Positions 58,095-64,000 of a stretch of 64,000 nucleotides of DNA are shown piece by piece. The DNA is from an uncultured Pelagibacteraceae bacterium (GTDB lineage: Bacteria; Pseudomonadota; Alphaproteobacteria; Pelagibacterales; Pelagibacteraceae). Numbering within the stretch: the stretch's first letter is position 1; each line of letters opens with the position of its first letter. The stretch is taken from the NCBI GenBank assembly GCA_902615445.1, contig CACMOQ010000002.1, forward strand, positions 1 to 64,000. Direction: 5' to 3'. The translations under genes and the position numbers were made by a program. The notes beneath the pieces were generated by a model that searched no databases, was not told the origin of the DNA, and was given only the letters and a program-made list of their open reading frames with translations.

Positions 58095-59255
58095 TTAATC
58101 TATCATCTCAACAAATTTTTTGTAATATTGAAATAAAGTAAACTTTTTTGTTTCTTTTTTAGCTTCAATTAATTTTGATTTAATTTTATTTTTTTCTTCA
58201 TTTATCATCAAATTAAATTTTTCTATAAAATCTTGATCATCATTAGTAGCATATAAATATCCTCTTTTATCAATATCTATAAATTCTTTTCTACCTGAGG
58301 GGCAATCACTACACAAAATAGGAATTCCAATATAGGCGGCATCAATCATCGATAAACTTGAACCTTCCCAGTTAGAAGTTGAAATGTAATAATTGGAATG
58401 TTTAAGATAATTGTAAACATTGTTTTTATAACCTACAAATTTAATATTATCGCATAAACCTAATTTATTGGCCTGATGTAACAATTCTTCTTTTTTTTCA
58501 CCGTCTCCGATAATTATAAGTTGAAGGCTATTATTTTTTTCAAATAACTTACTAAAATTTTCAATTAAAAATTTAAAATTTTTCTGTCTTGTCAGTCTTC
58601 CAATAGAGATTAATACTTTTTTATCATTTTGAAATTCTTCATTAACTTTATCATTCTTAAGTTCGTTTATATCTTTAATATTTAGGTGAGGATCTTGAAT
58701 AACAAAAATTTTTTGTTTTTCGAAAATATTAAATTTGATAAGTTCATCTTTTAATTCATTAGAAGGACAAATAACTTTATAAATTTTATTAGATATTTTT
58801 TTCCATAAAAACTTTCTTAGAAAATTTAATTTTGGGTAACCTGCAATAGTCAGAATTAATTTAGTCTCAAAATTAAAAATACTATATAATATGAATGGCA
58901 AGGTTGTTAATAAATGAACGTTTAAAAATTTTGGTTTTTCTTTCTTTAAAGTATTTAATAAAGGTATAAACGATATTAAAAAAATAAAAACATATGACAA
59001 CCTACTTCTTAAAAAACCTTCTTTTTTAAAGTTGAGAAAAAAGTTAATACTATAAAAATCTTTAATTAAAATATTTCTTTTTAATACGTTATTTTTAGCA
59101 AAATTCCATTCACCAAAAACATTAATTAGAGTTATTTCAAAAATTTTTTTTTTGGGAAATTTAACTAAACTATAGGCAGTATTAATTACATTTTTTACTG
59201 TGCCAACGTTACCTATAAAAGGAGACCAGAAATAAATTTTTGTATTATCTTGCAT
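58095..59255 (-). CDS. GT-B fold (GT4-like) glycosyltransferase
   Basis: This 386-residue enzyme has an N-terminal segment beginning IYFWSPFIGNVGTVKNV and a C-terminal donor-binding domain: ISIGRLTRQKNFKFLIENF near 215, IIGDGEKKEELLH near 251, and STSNWEGSSLSMIDAAYIGIPILCSDCPSGRKEFI near 297, with the E-x7-E-like motif of GT4. It probably transfers a sugar in surface glycan synthesis. It follows a Gfo/Idh oxidoreductase gene in the same direction; together they suggest sugar modification and transfer. Donor and acceptor are unknown. Confidence 0.88.
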   Translation of the reverse strand: MQDNTKIYFWSPFIGNVGTVKNVINTAYSLVKFPKKKIFEITLINVFGEWNFAKNNVLKRNILIKDFYSINFFLNFKKEGFLRSRLSYVFIFLISFIPLLNTLKKEKPKFLNVHLLTTLPFILYSIFNFETKLILTIAGYPKLNFLRKFLWKKISNKIYKVICPSNELKDELIKFNIFEKQKIFVIQDPHLNIKDINELKNDKVNEEFQNDKKVLISIGRLTRQKNFKFLIENFSKLFEKNNSLQLIIIGDGEKKEELLHQANKLGLCDNIKFVGYKNNVYNYLKHSNYYISTSNWEGSSLSMIDAAYIGIPILCSDCPSGRKEFIDIDKRGYLYATNDDQDFIEKFNLMINEEKNKIKSKLIEAKKETKKFTLFQYYKKFVEMID

Positions 59256-59261
59256 TTTGGA

Positions 59262-60281
59262 TTACTTATATTCATTTGCTAATTTTTTCCATTCATCAAT
59301 CATTTTCATATTATCTAACGAATCTTTCCAACTCATAAGAGGAAATAGTGCCTCCCTCTGATTATTTTTTATCAAATTTGAAATAGTTTCAATTGTAAAT
59401 GCTCTAGGCGAGCAATAAGATTTTATTTCTTTTATATATTTTTTAAATTTATTTTGAACCTCTATAAATGAATTTTTTTCTGGGAACCAGGGATTTGGGA
59501 TAATAATTTTTCCAATGGTACCATAAATAATTACATTATTTTGCATTTTTTTTTTAAATGAAGTTTGTAAGTTTGCTACAAAATTATTCTTAAAAATTAC
59601 TTTTGCTTTAGCAAAATCCTCAACATTTCTTCTATTAATTGTAGCTGAAACATCTGAAAAATTAAATTTTATCGAATCCGATGGTGGATCTATTAAATTT
59701 GCTAATAACAATGCAAATGATGTGCAATAACACCCTGTATCTAAAATGGTGCCTCCACCTAATTCATCGAACAAACGATTATTCGGTGAGATGAATTGCA
59801 ACAATTTACTAATAGCGAATCCAAATTCAATATCTGCTGAAATAATATTTCCAATTTCACCAGCCCTAATAATTTCTATTATAACTTTAGTTTGAGGATG
59901 AAACCTGTAGGACATGGCCTCAGAAAAAAATAATTTTTTTTCCTTTAATTTAAGAACAATTTTCTCAAATTCATATGAATTTATAGTTACCGGTTTTTCA
60001 CATAAAATATTTTTTTCAAACTCTATTGCTTTTTGCATTATCTTATAATGAGAAGTATTGACTGTTGCAATATAGACGGCGTCAATATCATCGCATTCTA
60101 ATATTTTCTGAAAATTGTTAAATCTATAAATATCTTTTATTTTATATTTTTTACCAAAATGATCTAATTTTTTTATTTTTGAACTACTAATTGCAATTAA
60201 TTCTGCATTCTCAATTTCAGTCAAAGTCTCAGCGAATTTATCTGCAATTGTCCCTGAACCAATTATACCCCATTTAATCAT
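59262..60281 (-). CDS. Gfo/Idh/MocA-family oxidoreductase
   Basis: This 339-residue NAD(P)-dependent enzyme has the Rossmann motif GIIGSGTIADKFAETL near 5-20, the family motif CEKPVTIN near 95, and a C-terminal domain with GGGTILDTGCY near 172, the substrate-binding segment. Members oxidise or reduce sugars and cyclitols. Gene order with a glycosyltransferase suggests a nucleotide-sugar or sugar precursor. The tRNA-Arg gene lies immediately upstream. The catalytic Lys of the CEKP motif is present. Confidence 0.9.
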   Translation of the reverse strand: MIKWGIIGSGTIADKFAETLTEIENAELIAISSSKIKKLDHFGKKYKIKDIYRFNNFQKILECDDIDAVYIATVNTSHYKIMQKAIEFEKNILCEKPVTINSYEFEKIVLKLKEKKLFFSEAMSYRFHPQTKVIIEIIRAGEIGNIISADIEFGFAISKLLQFISPNNRLFDELGGGTILDTGCYCTSFALLLANLIDPPSDSIKFNFSDVSATINRRNVEDFAKAKVIFKNNFVANLQTSFKKKMQNNVIIYGTIGKIIIPNPWFPEKNSFIEVQNKFKKYIKEIKSYCSPRAFTIETISNLIKNNQREALFPLMSWKDSLDNMKMIDEWKKLANEYK

Positions 60282-60311
60282 AATTAATTAACACCTATAA
60301 ATAAGTCATTA

Positions 60312-60388
60312 TGGTGCGCCTGCTAGGAGTCGAACCCAGAACCTCCTGATCCGAAGTCAGGCGCTCTATCCAGTTGAGCTACAAGCGC
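60312..60388 (-). tRNA. tRNA-Arg (anticodon UCG)
   Basis: The reverse complement begins GCGCTTGTAGCTCAACTGG and ends GCAGGCGCACCA, with CCA encoded. The anticodon arm CCTGA-CTTCGGA-TCAGG gives anticodon TCG. The D-arm AGCTC...GAGC and the T-loop TTCGACT are present, and the acceptor stem pairs fully with one G-U. Total 77 bases. Confidence 0.97.
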
Positions 60389-60411
60389 ATATAATATTAA
60401 TATAACATTTT

Positions 60412-61392
60412 ATGGAAAAAAAAATAAATTTGAAAGTGAGAGAAAATGATAAAAATCTTCGCATAGATGTTTTTATCAGTAATAACGTCAAAGAAATGAG
60501 CCGTACTAGAATTAAAAATTTAATTTTAGACCAAAAATTAAAGCTTAATAATAAGATTATTTTAGATCCTGCTAAAAAAGTAAATGTAGAAGACACTATT
60601 GATTTAATATTACCAAAACCAAAAAAAAGTTCTCTAAAACCTTATAATTATAAATTAGATATCATATACGAAGATGATGACTTAATTGTATTGAATAAAC
60701 CTTCGGGAGTCGTTATGCATCCTGGTGCAGGAAATTTTGATAACACAATCGTCAACGCTTTAATAAATCACAATAAAAATTCATTATCAAATATCAGTGG
60801 TGAATTAAGACCAGGAATAGTTCACAGGATTGATAAGAATACATCAGGTTTAGTTGTGATAGCAAAAAATAATCATTCTCACGAAAACTTATCACTTCAA
60901 TTTAGCAGACATTCAATCAAAAGGATTTACCAATTATTAGTTTGGGGAAGAATTAGACCATCAAAAGGTAAAATAGAAACTTTAATCACAAGAAGTTCAA
61001 CAAATCGACAAATGATGACGGTCAGTAATTCAAAGGGTAAAAAAGCTATAACAAATTATGAGACAATCGAACTTTTTGAAAAAAAAGATATTCCAACTTT
61101 AAGTTTGTTAGAATGTAAACTTGAAACAGGAAGAACTCATCAAATTAGAGTCCATATGAATTACCTTGGCCATAGTATTGTGGGTGATGATAAGTATAAA
61201 AAAAAATTTAAAAAAATAAGAAATATAAACCCATTACTGGAAGCAAGCATTATTAATTTAAAAAGACAATTTCTCCATGCGAAAACCATCGGTTTTATTC
61301 ATCCAAAAAAAAATAAAGAAATGATATTTAACTCTATTTTACCGCAAGAACTTGAAACTATCCTCAAAATGCTAAGAAAAACAAGCAAATAA
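60412..61392 (+). CDS. rluD: Ribosomal large-subunit pseudouridine synthase, RluD type
   Basis: This 326-residue enzyme isomerises uridines in 23S rRNA. The N-terminal S4-like RNA-binding domain (about 10-70) is followed by the RsuA/RluA catalytic domain with HRIDKNTSG, where catalytic Asp is Asp141, and KLETGRTHQIRVHMNYLGHSIVGDDKY near 240-268. RluD class is chosen from the S4 domain plus the RLDK-type motif; the exact uridines are not assigned. A TATAAT-like element lies at 60390-60395, in the gap behind tRNA-Arg. The start is ATG 60412. Confidence 0.9.
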   Translation: MEKKINLKVRENDKNLRIDVFISNNVKEMSRTRIKNLILDQKLKLNNKIILDPAKKVNVEDTIDLILPKPKKSSLKPYNYKLDIIYEDDDLIVLNKPSGVVMHPGAGNFDNTIVNALINHNKNSLSNISGELRPGIVHRIDKNTSGLVVIAKNNHSHENLSLQFSRHSIKRIYQLLVWGRIRPSKGKIETLITRSSTNRQMMTVSNSKGKKAITNYETIELFEKKDIPTLSLLECKLETGRTHQIRVHMNYLGHSIVGDDKYKKKFKKIRNINPLLEASIINLKRQFLHAKTIGFIHPKKNKEMIFNSILPQELETILKMLRKTSK

Positions 61393-61432
61393 TATATTGA
61401 AAAAAACAAAATATTAATTAGATAACTTGTTT

Positions 61433-62326
61433 ATGAATACGGCTATAAAAAATAATCTTCCAATATTAAGTAACGAAGGTGGACTAGCTGCATACTTAGA
61501 ACAAATTAAAAAATTTCCGATGTTAGACGCTGAAGAAGAATATATGTTAGCAAAGAATTGGAAAAATAATGGAAATGTAAAAGCTGCTGAAAAATTAGTT
61601 ACAAGTCATCTTCGATTAGTTGCGAAAATAGCGATGGGGTATAAAGGATATGGCTTACCTGTAAATGAAATGATATCTGAGGGCAACGTTGGCCTAATGC
61701 AAGCTGTGAAAAAATTTGAACCTGAAAAAGGTTTTAGATTGGCGACTTATGCCATGTGGTGGATTAAGGCTTCAATTCAGGAATATATTTTAAGATCTTG
61801 GAGTCTAGTGAAAATAGGCACTACAACTGCTCAGAAAAAATTATTCTTTAACTTAAAAAAAATTAAAAATCAAATTGCACCTCAGTCAGAGGGAGATTTA
61901 AAAAATGAACATGTAGATGAAATAGCTAATAAACTTGATGTAAGTAAAGAGGAAGTTGTTTCAATGAATCGAAGATTATCTGGAAAAGAATTTTCATTGA
62001 ATGCTCAAATTGGTGAGGATGGCGATGAATGGCAAGACTGGTTGGTAGATAAAGAATTAGATCATGATCTCAAATTTGCTCAGCAGGAAGAAATGGAGCA
62101 AAGAAAAGATTTGTTAAAAAACTCTATAAAAGTTTTAAATGAAAGAGAAAAAGAAATTTTATATGCAAGAAGATTAAATGATACTCCATCTACTCTTGAG
62201 GATTTAAGTAAAAAATATAAAATTAGCAGAGAAAGAGTAAGACAGGTAGAAAACAAGGCTTTTGAAAAATTACAAAAACATATGTTGCTTTTAGCTAGGT
62301 CTAAAAATCTTCTTCCGGTTAATTAA
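61433..62326 (+). CDS. rpoH: RNA polymerase heat-shock sigma factor (sigma-32)
   Basis: This sigma-70-family protein (297 residues from ATG 61433; a TTG six bases earlier is also possible) has the RpoH pattern: [33 protein letters not shown] near the start, the region 2 segment [61 protein letters not shown], an [10 protein letters not shown] element, and a region 4 helix-turn-helix ([20 protein letters not shown]). It should direct heat-shock and envelope-stress genes, possibly including degP and hflKC in this window. Its stop overlaps the convergent purA stop by four bases. Confidence 0.96.
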   Translation: MNTAIKNNLPILSNEGGLAAYLEQIKKFPMLDAEEEYMLAKNWKNNGNVKAAEKLVTSHLRLVAKIAMGYKGYGLPVNEMISEGNVGLMQAVKKFEPEKGFRLATYAMWWIKASIQEYILRSWSLVKIGTTTAQKKLFFNLKKIKNQIAPQSEGDLKNEHVDEIANKLDVSKEEVVSMNRRLSGKEFSLNAQIGEDGDEWQDWLVDKELDHDLKFAQQEEMEQRKDLLKNSIKVLNEREKEILYARRLNDTPSTLEDLSKKYKISRERVRQVENKAFEKLQKHMLLLARSKNLLPVN

Positions 62327-63615
62327 ATTTCAAAGGGATTCTCAACTAAGATTGTATCATCGCGTTCAGGGCTAGTTGATATACTAGAGATCTTTGCTCC
62401 TATAAAATCCTCAATTGCAAAAATATATTTCTTTGCATTCTCGGGTAGATCAGTAATATTTTTAATTCCATTAGTTGAACTTTTCCATCCATCAAATATC
62501 TTATAAATAGGTTTTATTTTTAATTGATCCTCAACAGCTGCCGGGAGGTAATCTATTTTTTTTCCATTTAAATCGTATTCAATACACATTTTTATCTTAT
62601 CTAATTCATCTAATACATCAAGTTTTGTCAATGCAATTCCATCAATTCCTGAAACTTTAATTGTTTGTCTAACTAGAACTCCATCAAACCACCCGCATCT
62701 CCTTTTACGTTTTGTGACAGTTCCAAACTCTTTACCTCTTGTCCCTAACAATTCGCCAGTTTTATCCACCAATTCTGTTGGGAATGGCCCTTCCCCAACT
62801 CTGGTAGTATATGCTTTAGTAATACCTAATACGTAATTAATTGAATTTGGTCCACATCCAGTTCCTGTAGCAGCACTTGAGGCTACAGTATTGGAGGAAG
62901 TTACAAAAGGATATGTGCCATGGTCAACATCAAGTAAAATACCTTGGGCACCTTCAAATAATATTTTTTTTTTGTGTTTTTTAAATTGATCAATTTTGAG
63001 CCAAACAGGTGCAGAAAATTTAAGAATTTCTGGGGCAATTTTCAACAAATCGTCTTTAAGCTGATTTTTTTCATATAATTTTTTTCCCAATCCTTTTCTA
63101 ATTGCATTATGGTGTAATAAAACAGTTTCTAATCTTTGATCTAAATTTTTCTCAGATCTAAGATCCATAACTCTTATTGAGCGTCTCCCAACTTTATCCT
63201 CATAAGCAGGCCCAATACCCCTGCGCGTAGTCCCAATTTTACTTTTACCAGCAGCATCCTCTCTAATCTCATCCATTTCACGATGAAATGGTAAAATTAA
63301 ATTTGCAGCCTCAGAAATCATAAAATTTTGTGAATTTACATTCACTCCTTTTTCTTTAATCTCTTTAATTTCATCTAGTAAGGACCAAGGATCTACAACA
63401 ACACCATTTCCAATTATTGAAATTTTGTTTTTTCTAACAATACCTGATGGAAGCAATCTAAGCTTGTAAGTTACTCCGTCTATAACAAGTGTATGCCCTG
63501 CGTTATGACCACCTTGAAATCTTATAACAACATCAGCTTGTTCAGATAACCAATCTACAATTTTTCCTTTTCCCTCATCTCCCCATTGTGAACCTACTAC
63601 TGCAATATTTCTCAT
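62323..63615 (-). CDS. purA: Adenylosuccinate synthetase
   Basis: This 430-residue enzyme makes adenylosuccinate from IMP, GTP and aspartate. It has the P-loop-like [11 protein letters not shown] near 8-18, [11 protein letters not shown] near 34, the catalytic region [18 protein letters not shown] near 127, and the [10 protein letters not shown] segment near the C-terminus. It starts immediately after the thiD stop. Full length and all motifs are present. Confidence 0.98.
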   Translation of the reverse strand: MRNIAVVGSQWGDEGKGKIVDWLSEQADVVIRFQGGHNAGHTLVIDGVTYKLRLLPSGIVRKNKISIIGNGVVVDPWSLLDEIKEIKEKGVNVNSQNFMISEAANLILPFHREMDEIREDAAGKSKIGTTRRGIGPAYEDKVGRRSIRVMDLRSEKNLDQRLETVLLHHNAIRKGLGKKLYEKNQLKDDLLKIAPEILKFSAPVWLKIDQFKKHKKKILFEGAQGILLDVDHGTYPFVTSSNTVASSAATGTGCGPNSINYVLGITKAYTTRVGEGPFPTELVDKTGELLGTRGKEFGTVTKRKRRCGWFDGVLVRQTIKVSGIDGIALTKLDVLDELDKIKMCIEYDLNGKKIDYLPAAVEDQLKIKPIYKIFDGWKSSTNGIKNITDLPENAKKYIFAIEDFIGAKISSISTSPERDDTILVENPFEI

Positions 63616-64000
63616 TATCTAAATATTTTTTTTAAATCAATCGAATTTAAGTGGTTTATTGGACCATGCCCATTTCCAATTCTAGGGTTAGTTGATATGG
63701 CTGAATTTACATATTTAATTCCTAACTCACAAGATTTCTTTAATGTTTTTCCACATGAAAAAAAAGAGGTAATAGCAGTTGATAACGTACAACCAGTCCC
63801 GTGAGTATTTCTTGTATTCAACCTTTTATTTAAAAATACTTTAATTTCTTTTTTATTTACATATATATCATATAAATTATTTGATTTTAAGTGGCCTCCT
63901 TTAATTAAAACATTAGAAACACCAAGTTCTATTAATTTATTTGCAGCTAAAATCATATCATTCTTATTTTTTATTTTAGCTCCAGTTAAAATCTCAGCCT
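63615..64000 (-). CDS. thiD: Hydroxymethylpyrimidine/phosphomethylpyrimidine kinase, C-terminal part (5' end beyond the right edge)
   Basis: The frame stays open to the right edge. The edge-proximal residues read [14 protein letters not shown] just before [12 protein letters not shown], matching the conserved N-x-x-E-A-x-x-L-T-G region of ThiD. Downstream motifs are NVLIKGGHL and the anion-hole [17 protein letters not shown], the typical C-terminal ribokinase-fold signature. ThiD phosphorylates HMP and HMP-P for thiamine synthesis. The Met at 63956 is internal, not a start. The purA start overlaps the stop codon by one base. The N-terminal half lies outside the window. Confidence 0.9.
   Translation of the reverse strand, partial: AEILTGAKIKNKNDMILAANKLIELGVSNVLIKGGHLKSNNLYDIYVNKKEIKVFLNKRLNTRNTHGTGCTLSTAITSFFSCGKTLKKSCELGIKYVNSAISTNPRIGNGHGPINHLNSIDLKKIFR

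Noticed and set aside
63615-63956. Complete 113-residue protein starting at 63956
   Set aside because: The frame stays open to the window edge and the residues before that Met match the conserved ThiD core, so it is the C-terminal part of thiD, not a separate gene.

Overview
The window reads as a chromosome segment from the SAR11 clade of Alphaproteobacteria (Candidatus Pelagibacter or a close relative). I infer this from the very low G+C, gaps that are often under 10 bases, frequent ATGA-type overlaps, a circularly permuted (two-piece) tmRNA gene, and a proteome typical of streamlined marine alphaproteobacteria. No rRNA operon, CRISPR array, transposase or integrase was seen.

Region 1 (1-12033) is a surface and motility module. 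It has an edge-truncated small exported protein and a GAF-PP2C (RsbU/SpoIIE-type) phosphatase on the minus strand, then prepilin peptidase on the plus strand. A minus-strand type IV pilus operon follows, in transcription order pilT, a FimT/GspH-like pilin, pilV, pilW, pilX, an unknown exported protein, and a large PilY1-type adhesin. The major pilin, PilB, PilC and PilQ are not in the window.

Region 2 (12184-16849) holds two tandem paralogous autotransporter-like proteins. Each has a signal peptide, five propeller-like repeats, a linker and a C-terminal outer-membrane barrel ending in Phe.

Region 3 (16850-37301) is an almost unbroken 20-kb minus-strand run. In transcription order it has hflK-hflC-yjeT-degP (membrane protein quality control), miaA, ilvB-ilvH-ilvC-leuA (branched-chain amino acids), mreB-mreC-mreD-mrdA-rodA (complete elongasome), and a metabolic block: DadA-like oxidase, EamA transporter, D-2-hydroxyacid dehydrogenase, HDAC-like deacetylase, MsrB and two small unknown membrane proteins.

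Region 4 (37354-43285) has an Mrp/ApbC-type ATPase, thyX, permuted ssrA with proteolysis tag ANESYALAA, a membrane sulfatase-fold transferase, a 40-residue membrane protein, tRNA-Leu(GAG) and nadA-nadC. The sulfatase-fold gene lies between the true ssrA 3' end and a second, 28/30-identical copy of that 3' end, which looks like the footprint of an insertion at ssrA.

Region 5 (43298-64000) is housekeeping: an S49 peptidase-glyQ-glyS-ppdK operon, a polyprenyl diphosphate synthase, pdxH, aroC, xseB-ispA-dxs, a Sua5/TsaC protein with an ABC-2 exporter, a glycosyltransferase and a Gfo/Idh oxidoreductase, tRNA-Arg(UCG), rluD, rpoH, purA, and thiD running off the right edge.

The most unusual items are the ssrA-flanked insertion, the unknown members of the pilus operon, the tandem autotransporters, a cysteine-motif tail on MreC, and a hairpin at the ilvB start codon. 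No wholly new multi-gene system was convincingly identified.
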